Shown: piece by piece, positions 32,826 to 46,000 of the stretch
How positions within the stretch are numbered: position 1 is the first letter of the stretch
How the letters are laid out: every line of letters begins with the position of its first letter
Position numbers and translations under genes: made by a program
Source: Macrostomum hystrix
Taxonomy: Eukaryota > Platyhelminthes > Macrostomidae
DNA: 64,000 nucleotides
Direction of reading: 5' to 3'
Assembly (NCBI GenBank): GCA_950097015.1
Contig: CATNEN010000015.1
Span: forward strand, 1,905,501-1,969,500
Notes under the pieces: model-generated
Told to the model about the DNA's origin: nothing
What the model saw: only the letters and a program-made list of their open reading frames with translations
Databases searched by the model: none

Positions 32826-33122
32826 AATTGATTACACCTGCCCCAATTGGGTCAGATGTGCAGCCGACAGCACAGCCGCAGCTAATGGGCGGCGCATCTG
32901 AAGGCTGTGTACAGCTGTTCAGTCCATGGACTGGGGGGATGCCATACCCACCTTCAATTATCCCAGCTGATGCTGGTACCCATTTAACAGCTGGGTGAAC
33001 TGAAGCAATGCAGAGTTAAGTGTCTTGCTAAAGGACACAAATTGTTCAGTGGAGTTGCAAATTGAACCCCCGACCTTCAAGTCGTGAGTTCGATGCCCTT
33101 ACCACTAGGCTACAACCTCTTT
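32826..33122 (-). repeat. SINE family B, near full-length copy
   Basis: Read on minus, it starts with a tRNA-like head (GTAGCCTAGTGGTAAGGGCA, then a B-box GGGGGTTCAATTTG). It continues through GTGTCCTTTAGCAAGACACT, a CCTT-AGCAAGACAC-type stretch common in animal SINEs, then the palindrome CAGTCCATGGACTG, the GCTGCGGCTGTGCTGTCGG block and a GGCAGGTGTAAT tail with ATT repeats. It is the reference copy for the family here. Confidence 0.75.
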
Positions 33123-34350
33123 CTTAAATAATAGGACTATTTAAGGTATTGGTTAAAAAGCTTGGTTAAAATTAGTATTCTGAAACTAAGTTTTTTTACT
33201 TTTGTAAGATAAATAAAAAATCATTATTCATAACCATAGGCATTAGTCTTTAGAGCTGAAAATTTATTTTATATATCAACACATATATATATGGATATTA
33301 TGAAAATATACAAAAACTGACTAAGCTAAATTATATAAATAGCAAAATACACACAAGTTACAAAACACAACATGCTATGTTTCGAAACAATAGAGCTTAC
33401 CAATATCGCAAAAGAAAATATTTTTAAAGTGAATACAAAAGCGCATGACATGTTCTGCGATTCCGACACAGTCTAAGACGAGTAGATCGTAGACGCAACG
33501 AGTAGCTTGCGGACTGCTTCAAAATCGTCAATCATAACATTCTTGGAAAATAAGGATTTCAAAGTTTCACTTATATAGAACAAACAGTTTATTTTTATGT
33601 TCTTTGGCGTACAAGGACGTAAAAATGAAACTAGTTTTTGTGCTTTTAATTTTTAGTATATGAGGTTTAGTATAAAATCATAGCTATATATTTGAAGTAT
33701 TTAAAATAGAAATAAACAATTTATCCTCAAATGACATAAACGATGCACTCCACTCGAAACAACCAGTAAACAAGGACATCTAGAATACTAGGACAACCAG
33801 TATTCTAGATGTAAATGCCAGTGAATTAAAAAATACGTGTAGTTTAAGCTTTTTGAAATCTATTTACTGACTTTAGTGTTAAAAACTATGCAAATTAACC
33901 AATATACTTATTTCCGACTTTGGGACAAAGTTTTTCGCATCACAACATTTAGATTTTTATTTTCAATATAACCTGCAGTGTACGCCTGTGGGCAGGATTA
34001 TGGTCACGATTTACTGTAAAATTAAAGCTCTTTTGATGAAATTATACTATATTTTTGGTTCATAAGTGGTCCCTCCAGGCAAGAACACAACAAGCAGCTA
34101 TAGAAGAAGCAGTAGTACAGTACTCGCAAAAGACAGAAAAAATACATCGAAAAGTAATATCAAATTAATATGACATTTTTCGGATCTAGGCTTTCAAGTT
34201 CTTACGGACAAATAGAAGATACAAAAACATATTGGACAATCTCCAGTAGAAATATAATTCGAAAGTCATAACTTAGATTTAATTTGTACACAAATAAAAA
34301 ACGTTATGTACCGGTTCATTTCACGCCTTGTGACGTACGTATTTACATGA
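33123..34350. other. AT-rich DNA downstream of the K/E-rich gene
   Basis: No gene recognised. It should contain the 3' UTR of the minus-strand K/E-rich gene. AATAAA-like signals exist on the minus strand but none is decisive. Confidence 0.4.
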
Positions 34351-37300
34351 TTATATATCTTTTGCTAGCGCTTTGCACGACTCAAAGAATCCGCCACTGG
34401 CGTCATACTCCGTGCTGGTGATGAAGGCGTCCACTTTGCTCTGAAAGTCTTTGTCCAGAATCTTCTGCATTGTTGCGTCAACTTTGGGATCCGGGGCTGA
34501 CGGCTCCGACGGGCCGTTGATGCTGTTGAGCTGGCGGTCAACCTGGCTGTCCAGCATCTTGATCAGACCGCCCAGCTGATCTGAGGCTGCCGTGCGGGTC
34601 TTGGTCACAGACACGCTCACGGATTTGCTTTCGGATTTGCTCTCGGATTTGCTCTCGGTTTTGGTCTCGGATTTGCTCTCCGATTTGCTTTTGGATTTGC
34701 TCTCGGATTTGCTCTCGGATTTGCTCTCGGATTTGCTCTCGGATTTGCTCTCGGATTTGCTGACAGCCGCAGCCACGGAAATGGCTTCTTTTGCTTCAGA
34801 CTTCTCCTCAGCGGTTTTGCTCTCTACTTTGATGTTGTTCTCAGTCTTTGCGGTGTCTTCCTCCTCCGTCCTGACTTCCGCCTTCTGCTGCTCATCAACT
34901 TTGCTTTCGGCCTTGCTAACAGATGCTGAAAATGACACAGCCTTGATTTCTGCCTTTTGCTTGACATCTGCTTTGCTCTTCTCCTCGGCCTTGACCTCCT
35001 TCTTGACCTCGGCTGTGACCTCCATCTTGGTTTTCTCCTCGACCTTCGCTTCAGCTTTATTGACAGCCACGGCGACAGCCAAGCCCTTGCTTTCGGATTT
35101 CTGCTGCTCCTTCACTTCGACCTTCTTCTTTTCCTCGGCCTTGACATCGGTCTTGACCTCTGCTTTCACTTGAGTTGTTTTCTTCTCTTCGACTTTCGCT
35201 TCAGTCTTGCTGGCAGCCACAGCAATACCCAGAGCAAGGCCATTGCTTGCAACTTTCTGCCTTTCCTTAACCTCGACTTTCTGTTTCTCCTCGGTCTTGG
35301 CCTCGGCCTTGACTTCGAATTTCTTTTTTTCTTTAACTTTGACTTCAACCTTTTTCTCATCCTCGACTTTCTCCTCAGCCTTATTGATAGCCACGGCCAC
35401 AGCCAAGCCCTTGCTTTCTGCTTTGCGCTTCTCTTTCACTTCGACCTTCTGCTTCTCCTCGGCCTTGACCTCGGCCTTGACCTCGGCCTTTTTCTTCTCC
35501 TCGACCTTCGCCTCGGTGCTGCTCGCAGCCACAGACACACTAAGTGCCAGGCCGCTACTCTCCGGTTTCTGCTTTTCCTTGATCTCAGCCTTTACTTCAG
35601 CCTTATTCTTTTCTTCTACTTTGACTTCAAGCTTGTTCTTGTCCTCCGCTTTTGCTTCAGATTTGTTTGCTGCTACCGCCACCGCCACCGCCACGGCCTT
35701 GCTGCCCTCTTTCTGCTTCTCTTCGACCTTGACCTCGACCTTTGTCTTCTCCTCGGCATTGACATCCGCCTTGACCGCGACCTTCTCCTTCTCGGTCTGC
35801 TTCAGTTCAGCTTTCGCATCCGTCTTGGCCGCGGCAACAACAACCACAGCCTCCTTGACCACCTCCTGCCTCACCTCAACCCGTGGCGACTCGCGTCGCT
35901 CAGGCTGCAGAACGACCTTCTTCTCCTCCTGCACCTGGATGAGAGCCCCAGTCTTGTGCTGTACGATGGGCTCCAGGTGCTTACGCTGCTCAGCCTTCTC
36001 TGTGACCTGGATCACCGTAGCGTCTCTGGCCTGAGTCTTCTCCACCACTCGCCTGTCCTCCTGCTTCACTTCTTCAGCCTTCTGAGCTACGAGGACGGCC
36101 TCTGAAGTCTGCTCGACTGGCTCCAGAATAATCTTCCGGCCTCTGGGTGATAGGCGCTCGTTTCGCTGCTCGACAACCACCTGAGTCTCCTGCTTCTCGT
36201 GCCAGTTCTCATTGCCGATGCGCATCACCTTCCTACTGCCAGCCTTCTCTTCCTCCTGCTCGCGGATGACGGCGGCAGCGAGCACGGGCGGCTGGTTCTC
36301 GTGCCAGCTCTCGTTGCCAATCCGCATCTTCTTCCGGGTGCCGACCCGCCTGTCCAGCGTGTTGGCCTGCGGCGCGATCACCGTTCGCTGCTTCTCGTGC
36401 CAGTTCTCGCTGCCGACTCGCATGACCTTTTTAGTGCCGACAGTGTCTTCCTCGACGCGCTCCTTGACAGCAGCGGCCTGTGTCTCGTGCCAGTTCTCGC
36501 TGCCAACTCGCATGATCTTCCTACTCCCAACCTGTTCCTCGACGGGCTCTTCAACAACCGTCGTCTTCTTCTCGTGCCAGTTCTCGCTGCCGATTCTCAT
36601 TGTCTTTTTGGTTCCGGCGGTGTCTTCTACAGCTTCGGCTCGCTCGATCTCCGCCCAGGTGCCGCCCAGTCGCATCTTCTTCACGTTCGGATTGGCCACC
36701 TTGGATTGCGAGTCGGCCTGCGGGAGATACGCGAAGCAATTGTGAAACCCAAGCACTAAAGGTGACGAGGAGATTGAAACACAATGGCAGAACGAGACAA
36801 TTGGTTCCCTTAAGCCTAGCAATTCATTCGCATAATTTTAGTATCAGCTGGTCCACGGACACTAGAAAAAGCATTAGTTCTGCTGTTTTTAAAACCGAAA
36901 AAACAGTTCATGTGGAAACTGCAAAAAGCCTATTTTAAACGAAAGATGAAAATTGCAGGCAAAGTGGAATTTTTTCTCGGAGAATCAAAAAACAAGCCGC
37001 ACAGGCAGTCTTTGAGTCGCCAGAGAACTATAGTGCACTTTTTTCACCGCTGTTCCCAGCCTCTGCATCTTGGAAGGCCCGCGCAACCCCCCCATATTCT
37101 GGGAGCCGTTTGGTTTCCAAAGCAAGAGGAACAACTCAGACCTACCTCACTGCTTCAGCATGCATTGTTTTCCATGGGGACGCATGCCCTGGCAGTGGGG
37201 AAGCGAGCCACTCTCTCCCCGCCACAGCCATTGTGCAAACTCTTCCCGTCTTCCCCTGGAGTGGGATTTCGCAGTACTGCAGTACTGGAAGAAACACGGG

Positions 37301-39893
37301 AGAATTCAATTGAGAGTCGAGCGCAAGTGTGAAAACCGTGAGCTTTTCCTTAGTAACCACGTTTGTTTCAATTTGCTCGCTTATAAAGTTTAAGCATACT
37401 CGTACTTTTACCTTCTTTTGGTATTTGGCAATGCTTAAGCTTAAGCTTGAGGAACGATCATTACAATCATTACAGATTCCATCATATTAATACTGCTGGT
37501 ATAACATCTTAATGACATTCAAACTGAGTGGGTAACACTGAAACTGAGGGGATAACACTGAAACTGAGGGGATAACACTGAAACTGAGGGGATAACACTG
37601 AAACTGAGGGGATAACATTCAAACTGATGGGATAACACTGAAACTGAGTGGGTAACACTGAAACTGAGTGGGTAACACTGAAACTGAGGGGATAACACTG
37701 AAACTGAGGGGATAACATTCAAACTGATGGGATAACACTGAAACTGAGTGGGTAACACTGAAACTGAGTGGGTAACACTGAAACTGAGGGGATAACACTG
37801 AAACTGAGGGGATAACACTGAAACTGAGGGGATAACATTCAAACTGATGGGATAACACTGAAACTGAGGGGATAACACTGAAACTGAGTGGGTAACACTG
37901 AAACTGAGTGGATAACACTGAAACTGAGGGGATAACATTCAAACTGAGGGGATAACACTGAAACTGAGGGGATAACACTGAAACTGAGGGGATAACACTG
38001 AAACTGAGGGGATAACATTCAAACTGATGGGATAACACTGAAACTGAGTGGGTAACACTGAAACTGAGTGGGTAACACTGAAACTGAGGGGATAACACTG
38101 AAACTGAGGGGATAACATTCAAACTGATGGGATAACACTGAAACTGAGTGGGTAACACTGAAACTGAGTGGGTAACACTGAAACTGAGGGGATAACACTG
38201 AAACTGAGGGGATAACACTGAAACTGAGGGGATAACACTGAAACTGAGGGGATAACATTCAAACTGATGGGATAACACTGAAACTGAGTGGGTAACACTG
38301 AAACTGAGTGGGTAACACTGAAACTGAGTGGGTAACGCTGAAACTTAGTGGATAACACTGAAACTGAGTGGATAACACTGAAACTGAGGGGATAACACTG
38401 AAACTGAGGGGATAACACTGAAACTGAGGGGATAACACTGAAACTGAGGGGATAACACTGAAACTGAGGGGATAACACTGAAACTGAGTGGATAACACTG
38501 AAACTGAGGGGATAACACTGAAACTGAGGGGATAACATTCAAACTGATGGGATAACACTGAAACTGAGTGGGTAACACTGAAACTGAGTGGGTAACACTG
38601 AAACTGAGTGGATGACACTGAAACTGAGGGGATAACACTGAAACTGAGGGGATAACACTGAAACTGAGGGGATAACATTCAAACTGATGGGATAACACTG
38701 AAACTGAGTGGGTAACACTGAAACTGAGTGGATAACACTGAAACTGAGTGGGTAAAACTGAAACTGAGTGGATAACACTGAAACTGAGTGGATAACACTG
38801 AAACTGAGGGGATAACACTGAAACTGAGTGGATAACACTGAAACTGAGTGGATAACACTGAAACTGAGTGGGTGACACTGAAACTGAGGGGATAACACTG
38901 AAACTGAGTGGATAACACTGAAACTGAGTGGATAACACTGAAACTGAGTGGATAACACTGAAACTGAGTGGATAACACTGAAACTGAGTGGATAACACTG
39001 AAACTGAGGGGATAACACTGAAACTGAGTGGATAACACTGAAACTGAGTGGGTGACACTGAAACTGAGGGGGTAACACTGAAACTGAGTGGATAACACTG
39101 AAACTGAGTGGATAACACTGAAACTGAGTGGATAACACTGAAACTGAGTGGATAACACTGAAACTGAGTGGATAACACTGAAACTGAGTGGATAACACTG
39201 AAACTGAGTGGATAACACTGAAACTGAGTGGATAACACTGAAACTGAGTGGGTGACACTGAAACTGAGGGGGTAACACTGAAACTGAGTGGATAACACTG
39301 AAACTGAGTGGATAACACTGAAACTGAGTGGATAACACTGAAACTGAGTGGATAACACTGAAACTGAGTGGATGACACTGAAACTGAGGGGATAGCATTC
39401 AAACTGATGGGATAACACTGAAACTGAGGGGATAACACTGAAACTGAGTGGATGACACTGAAACTGAGTGGATGACACTGAAACTGAGGGGATAGCATTC
39501 AAACTGATGGGATAACACTGAAACTGAGGGGATAACACTGAAACTGAGTGGATGACACTGAAACTGAGGGGATGACACTGAAACTGAGGGGATAACACTG
39601 AAACTGAGTGGATGACACTGAAACTGAGTGGATAACACTGAAACTGAGGGGATAACACTGAAACTGAGGGGATGACACTCAAACTACCTGCGTGATCCGT
39701 GTGAACACGAAGGTACGAGTGCAACAAAATGGCTCCCAACCTTTCTCTGAGCGTCCCGCCGCATGCCGATGTATTCCGCCAGAGACATGGCTCCCTTCTG
39801 CTGCTGATGACGGTGGTGGCTGTGCTGCCGCTGCTGGTTGGCCGCTGTTGAGCCACTACTGCTGTGAGCTGCCGCAGCGGAAGAAGTCGACAT
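34351..39893 (-). CDS. K/E-rich repeat protein with a recurrent MRxGxExWHE motif
   Basis: Two minus-strand exons are proposed: 39893-39741 (51 aa) and 36717-34351 (788 aa), joined in phase 0, total 839 aa. The exon 1 donor (AAG|GTTGGG) is chosen because it matches phase; the acceptor CTCCCGCAG is strong. Exon 1 is Ser/Ala/His/Gln-rich and ends [16 protein letters not shown]. Exon 2 opens with [13 protein letters not shown], then five copies of an approximately 35-45-residue repeat centred on MR-I/V-G-S/N-E-N/S-W-H-E (first at about residue 91). A Lys/Glu/Ala/Val-rich region of [16 protein letters not shown]-type repeats follows, then SESKSESK repeats. The non-repetitive C-terminus is acidic and helical and contains [15 protein letters not shown]. 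No signal peptide or membrane segment is seen. It looks like a coiled-coil or cytoskeleton-associated protein; no family recognised. Confidence 0.75.
36718..37510 (-). other. 3' part of the K/E-rich gene intron
   Basis: Unique sequence between exon 2 and the 20-bp array. It contains no readable gene on either strand. Confidence 0.4.
37515..39685 (+). repeat. 20-bp minisatellite, about 108 copies
   Basis: Unit AAACTGAGTGGATAACACTG with a few variant types (GAGGGGATAACA, GATGGGATAACA, GGGTAACA) interspersed in higher-order blocks, for example every 100-140 bp around the ATTCAAACTGATGGG variant. The array fills about 70% of the K/E-rich gene intron. Open minus frames across it are artefacts. 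Confidence 0.97.
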
Positions 39894-40728
39894 TTCTGAC
39901 TGGGAAGGGCTTTTTGTATTATTTTCCAGATCAGCAAGGTCTCGCCCCACAGGTGGCCAAAAAGCTTCCTGCCTGACCTGCAAGCAGAGCCGGGATAGGA
40001 CAGGGGCTGGGAGACGTGAACGGACAGGGGGATAACAAAGGCGATGCAGTGAACAGATGCGATCTGCTATTGTCTTCCTCTATGCACTTTTAAACTATGA
40101 GTTTTTTAATGCGGCTTTGAATGGCAGGCCAGTTAGCGTGGGTGGGATATGGAAGAGTTGGCGGGGCACAGGTGAGAGATAAAAGTAACAGGTCCGCTGA
40201 TTATCCTACCAGGAAATGCAGCTCTGCGATGCTATTAGCGATGAGAACACTATAATTTCTAGGTAGAGACTGCAGCTCTACCACATTTTCTCCCATGAAA
40301 TCCTACTCTAAAATTTCTTTCCAAATGCCGTTTGATTGGCAAAGTTTTCTGCAGAAAATCCTCTCTCCTAGTCTGGCTCTCAGCAGCCTGGCAGGCCCGT
40401 GATTGGCTGGCCGCAGAGGCTCGCCAGGTGGCCCTTTGAGAACGAGCTGCATGCATGCGGCATGGGAGCCAGCCAGAAATTTCTGGCTGACAATTCAGGA
40501 AGCAGGGTGTGGAGTGAGGGCGGCTATGAAAATGGCTGCTGAAAAAAGGAGAGTTCAGACCAGGATAGGGAAAAAGAGGCTAAGACGCGAAATGTTTTAG
40601 GATAGGATATTTTAGAGTTTGATGGGTAGATAATATAAATGCAGACAATGCGAAATATTCGTAAATTAGGGAAGGCAATTGTGAAGACCTCGTTTTAGAT
40701 TGGTGCACATAGAATTGGTACTTCTAAG
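39894..40728. other. upstream region of the K/E-rich gene
   Basis: No coding sequence recognised. It should contain the minus-strand promoter. No TATA box is assigned. Confidence 0.35.
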
Positions 40729-41070
40729 GGGTCAGTGGCAGAGCGGTCTAACGCGTTTGCCTCTCGCACGAAGGTCCCTGAGTTCGATTCCGCGGCGAGG
40801 CCACATTCGTTTGGGGCGCACAGCCGCAGAGAGAAGGCTTGGTGGCTTGTCGTGCAATTTACGCCCTTGAGGGCCAGCCTCCATGACACAATTGAGAGTC
40901 AATGCGGATGTACTAACCTGTGCGAGAGTATGCCTGCGTACAATAATCTGAGTGCATGTGTGCTCAGGAGTCAGCGAAATTAACAGAATTGCCTCCTCGC
41001 TGGCTGCGGGTCTACTGTCACCAAATGACATGCCATCGCCTGCAGTCCTGCTGAAATCAATTTATTTCTT
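40729..41070 (+). repeat. tRNA-derived SINE family A, best copy
   Basis: The head is strongly tRNA-like with an A-box (GTGGCAGAGCGGTCTAACGC) and a B-box (GAGTTCGATTCCG). The body reads GAGGCCACATTCGTTTGGGG, CACAGCCGCAGAGAGAAGGC, GAGGGCCAGCC and GCCTGCGTACA, then GTCAGCGAAATTAACAGAAT and CCTCCTCGCTGGCTGCGG. Lack of a matching acceptor stem and the long body show it is a SINE and not a tRNA gene. Confidence 0.85.
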
Positions 41071-43047
41071 TTATTTTTTAATGCTGAAAAATCCATCAAA
41101 AATGGCGAGTCGCCTAAGACCTAAAATCTAGGCCCCGCTCCGGCATGTAAAGGACATTTTACATTTTCCTTTCCGCCACTTTCACTGCCTCCACTACCCT
41201 CCTGAGTCACTTTTTTCATAAAACTCGGGTCTACAGTGACAAAGTCAGCTAGAAAGCGTAAACAAAGCGGCTCAAACCATTGGAAGCGGTCGGGTTGCCA
41301 TAGAAACGTCACGACGTAACCGACCAATTCTAGAGGCATTATCCAAGAGACCAATTTTTGACAATCTAAGAATAGGCTAGGAATGAAGTATATTTTGCAT
41401 GGATTTATTTGTCCCTGAGCTTTTTGGGAGCACAGCAGCGGAGAGAAGGCTTGCAATTTACGCCATTGAGGGCCAACCTCGCTTCTGGGTTTAACATTAG
41501 AATCCATTTTAAATGTTAATTTGTACCACAACAACTGCTATTTCCTTTGTCGAAATAAAAAGTGAATCACGCCTTTCAATATAGGATTCCACATTGGGGT
41601 GCAGTACAAATGCTCTTCGATTCGGTCAGAACTGTGCACTGTGTACTTAGCCCTCTAGCATTGGTTGGCACACCGTCACCATATTACAATGATATGCGAT
41701 TTTGGTCATGGAAGATAGACAATTAAAATATAAAGAATAATTTAAATCTGTCTAATAATCTGAGGTACCTCTGTCTGTACAATGAAATGACAGTCATTTT
41801 AAACAGAAAAATATCTTTCTAGAACAAAGTGGCGCTTCGGGTGAGAAGATTGTAAAACAGAGCAATGCGTATATGCGCAACAGCCTACTCATACGCTAGA
41901 GTAGTACGCACTTTTCTATGTTTCGCTAATTAAAGAAAAAAAGAAAAAAAAAGCTACAAATTTAAGCGCCTGCGCAAATATGAAACTTATAGCTGAAGCA
42001 GAAAGTAAAAACACTGAGCGGGGCAAAACAATTACGGATCGCAGGTTGGTTATACCATAGCAAACTTGTAAACGAAGCTGTGAATCGGCTTTTAAACTCA
42101 CCCTAGCGGAATTTCGCTGTGTTTTTTGTGCACTGAAGCGTTAAATCACTAAGGCATTTGTAGAAACAGATTTTGAGGCAAATAGTCACGTGCTAATAAA
42201 AGTAGGTCATTGTTGGGGGGTTGGCTGACTGCTCAAATATTTGACTTTGAGGCTTCAGCTCATGTTTTCTTCACTATGTGGGAGTTTACTTACCGAAGTA
42301 TCGGCCTTTTTCTAACAAAATTCTGCTTACGAGCTACAGATTAAGCTACTAGTTACATTTTAAGCAAACAGTTTAGCTAAAAAATGTGCAACACTGCTGT
42401 TTGACCTCTTGAGTAAAGACAAATTACAAAATAGAAGCAAGAAAGCAAAGCAAGCAAGCAAGAAGCATCTGCGAGCGAACTGCAGATTATTGTCAATCCG
42501 GGGCCGAATGACTTTGTTAGACACATCTGTCATCCCTTGAAGTGCTGGATCTCCACAGAAATATAAATAAAAAACTGGTTCAAGGGACAAGGAGAATGTT
42601 GTCCATGCAATGGCTATTTGACTAATATAAAGTGCATTTAGTTGGATTGTCCTACCGGGCACAGCACAGGCTGATCAAACGCTTCTCGTTTACCACAATA
42701 GAGTGAGGTGTAAGGTTTTGGCTCTGTAATTAGAGTGCTAAATTAGTGCAATAAGCAGTTCACCAGGCTGAGACACCGGTTATATAGCATTACCTCGGGT
42801 AGCAATTTGGGTGGGTGTAGCGGACTGGTGCAAGACTCTAGCTGAACATCACACCATGAACGTCCACCAAGGTGTGCCTTTTAGTTTCTACCAATCTGTC
42901 GATCTACCACAAAAAGCGAAGCTAGCGCAGAAGCTAGCGCAGAATTAGTGGATTAACTGCGAGGTACTGAATGCTGCGTGTTCCTCCTTGTCTCCCAGAT
43001 CCCAAGGGAAATCTCAATTCAGCGCATGTCAGCACTGACTAAAGAAA
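41071..43047. other. intergenic DNA with a SINE A fragment
   Basis: A short SINE A body fragment lies at 41405-41490 (GGAGCACAGCAGCGGAGAGA then GAGGGCCAACC). The rest is AT-rich with no recognised gene. The RASEF 3' UTR should lie at its right end on the minus strand. Confidence 0.45.
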
Positions 43048-46000
43048 CTAGCAACAAGAGCCGAGCTTCTTACTGCCTTCGGCGCTTTCCTTCAGCTGAA
43101 CCGCCGACGCTCCGCTGCAGCTGCCTCCGCCGCGCATCAGCTCGGCGTCCTCGCGTTCCCATAGCAACCTGCACAGCTGCTCCACCGTGGAGCCGACGTG
43201 CCAACCTGACGCGGCGCTCGTCTCCACGAACATCGCCGCCTCCAAGGACTCGGCCAGGCGGGCTCCTTCGGAGGTGTCCACTCCGCGGCCCCTGCTGGCG
43301 TCGAGGCCCCGGAGGTCGGCCTTGTTGCCGGCCAGCACCACCGGAATGCCGGGCTCGGCACATTCGCGAATCGATTCCATCCAGTCGCGGGCGCTCAGGA
43401 AGGAGCGCTCGTGCGTGCAGTCGTACATCAGGATGACACCGTCGGCCCGACGGAAATAGGACTTGGCGATGCTGCGGAAGCGCTCCTGTGGAAGAGAGTG
43501 AAATTGACAATAATTGCCGTTATTCTGGGCGTGCTGGAATGGCAATAATAATAACTTAAGGGCTGCGGGCACTGGCACATCATTTGGTGACACTGGACTC
43601 GCAGCCAGCGAGGAGGCAATTCTGCCCATTTCGCTGACTCCTGAGCACACACGCACACAGATACCGTACGCAGGCACACGCTCACACAGGTGCGTACATC
43701 TGCCCTGACTTTTTATCATTAGACAGTGTACACTCTCACTGTGGCCTTGGAGGTTGTGTACGCATGAAGCGCGCTTTCTGACGTCTGACGAAGAAAGAAC
43801 GTCTGACGTCTGTTGTTGTTGTTGTTGTTGTTTTTGTTGTTGTTGCTGTTGTTGTTGTTGCTTGTTTTCTTAATGGTTGGTCCGCAGGGGCGCAAATTTT
43901 ACGACAAGCCCCAAAGTCAAAATTAATGTGAGTTCAGGGACCACCTTGGTGCGAGAGGCAAACGCGTTAGAGCTCTGCTACTCGCCCCCTCTAGATCTGA
44001 CAATGACCTCATCTTTTAGTTCTCAGTCTTGTTTAAATTTAGAAACTTTCAGTTAAATTTCTAGTGTGGCCCTTGTTTATGATTAAAGTTATTGTTGGTA
44101 TAATATAATTGAAGACATTCAAATTTTGAGAACGATTTCAATGAGAATGTAAAAAAATTTTCCTTTTGCAAGACCCTTAACTCTGCGTTGATTCAGCTCA
44201 CCCAGCTGTTGATAGGCATCAGCATCAGCTGGGGGAATTAAGAATGGGGGTGGCGTCCCACCTGTCCATGGACTGAACAGCCGTACACAGCCTTCACATG
44301 CGCCGCGCAATCGCTGCGGCTGTGCCGTCAGCTGCAAGTATGGCTGATGCGGGCAGGTGTAATAAAAAGTCTATTAATTTGTCGATGCAGTAAGCTTTAG
44401 TAGTCGGGATTTGAAAATTAAACCAATTATTTTTCCTTTCAATTAAGAAAAGAAACATTTTTGCGATGGCAGTGGAAGAATTTAAATTGTTTTTGTCGAT
44501 ATGCATTTTTGGAACTCTAACATTAGCCATGCCGTAAGTAGAATGTGACAACTCTTTTCTGGTCTTCACCCAAGCCACACATTTTAAGACCATACATGGT
44601 AGAGAAAACAATAGTATTTCGCCACGGCTAGAGAAGTGGCTAAAAAATACGGGCTTTGAATTTGTTGGCTACAATTTACCAACCGGAGTCTCAGCCCCAC
44701 CCGACTCCACGGCGACCACACTGAGCTCAAGGGGCTGCCAACCTCAGTCCATAGTTGGAGTCTAGCAGTGACTCATGAACTGGGACTTCACTCCATGGGA
44801 CTTAAGCACTTTGGAACTGTACACTGTAAGTTTTAAGTCCTCCGGCCTCGGGTCAAACTGTCTGCTATTAGCAAGTTCGTAAACAAAGTTAAACTGTTTT
44901 TTTGTTTTTTACTCTTTTTGTTTAACAAAACTTTATGGCTCTTAAAATTTAATTCATTCTGTAACAGGGTCATATCACACAGATTTAGCTGAATCCCACC
45001 CAATCCAGCGCTGCCTATTCTCACCTGTCCAGCGGTATCCCAGAGCTGCACGGCCACCACTCGACCGTCTACCATCAGCGTCCGGGTCTTAAAGTCCACC
45101 CCCAGAGTGGCGGTGGTGTTGGCCGTGAAGCGACCGTCGCAGAAGCGGCCTATGAAGCTGCTCTTGCCCACCGCGGCATCACCGGCCAATACCACCTTGA
45201 ACATCCGCTCAGGTGGAGACATTATGGACACCTCCGCTATTGAACCCGTCTCGCTCTCAGCCTCAGTCTCCGCTTCCTGACGTCCCGACGGTGGCGACTG
45301 CGGACACCTTCGCAGCTGAGGTCGTCGACGGCTACTGCGCAGCGGCTGCCTGCGACGGATGACTCCGTTGCTACCCGCAAAGTCGGAGTTGCAGTCGTCA
45401 AAATCCTGCGGGGCGGGGCTGCGCTCCCGACGCCCGCACTCAACCAGCGTCTCTCGCGTGGAGTGAAGACCCTCGTAGTCATCCTCAGCGTGGTCGCCGT
45501 CGTCTTCAAATTCAAATCCAATGGCGCCGCCTCCACGACCGCCGAACGGTATGACGAAGTGATCGGGAAAGTCATCCGCAGCAGAGGCTACCGATGGCTG
45601 ACGATGGTCGTCGCGACACGTCGACATGCCACTGTCGACCTCCTCATCTTCTTCGTCCTCCTCTGCGAAGGTTCCCACCCTTCGCTCTGCTTCCTCATCG
45701 AAGTTGTCCTCGATCGCGGCGGAGGTACCGATGCTACTCACTGGGCGGCAGAAGCTGCCCCGGCCAGATGACGGTGTGATGGCGCCACCGCCGCCGCCGC
45801 TGCTGACGCCACTTATTTGTCTTTCTAGGGCACAACGAAGGCTGTCATTGGTGTCACTCAGGCTGCGGTTTGCCTGCTGGAGCATTCGCAGCTGCATCGC
45901 GAGCTGCTCCTGATCGCGCTGGTAGCTCTGGAGGCTGCGTCGCTCCGCCAGCAGCTCGCGTGTTCGGCCCTCTTGATCCTGGCGCATGCGGGCAAGCTCG

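Noticed and set aside
34957-36105. A 382-aa plus frame rich in Leu and Phe
   Set aside because: Antisense of the K/E-rich gene; lysine and glutamate codons read as Leu and Phe on the other strand.
37509-39937. Several long minus frames rich in [11 protein letters not shown]
   Set aside because: Translations of the 20-bp intronic array in shifted registers.
40729-40805. A possible tRNA gene with good A and B boxes
   Set aside because: No acceptor-stem pairing, and the sequence continues into a body shared with copies at 32 kb and 58 kb, so it is a SINE head.
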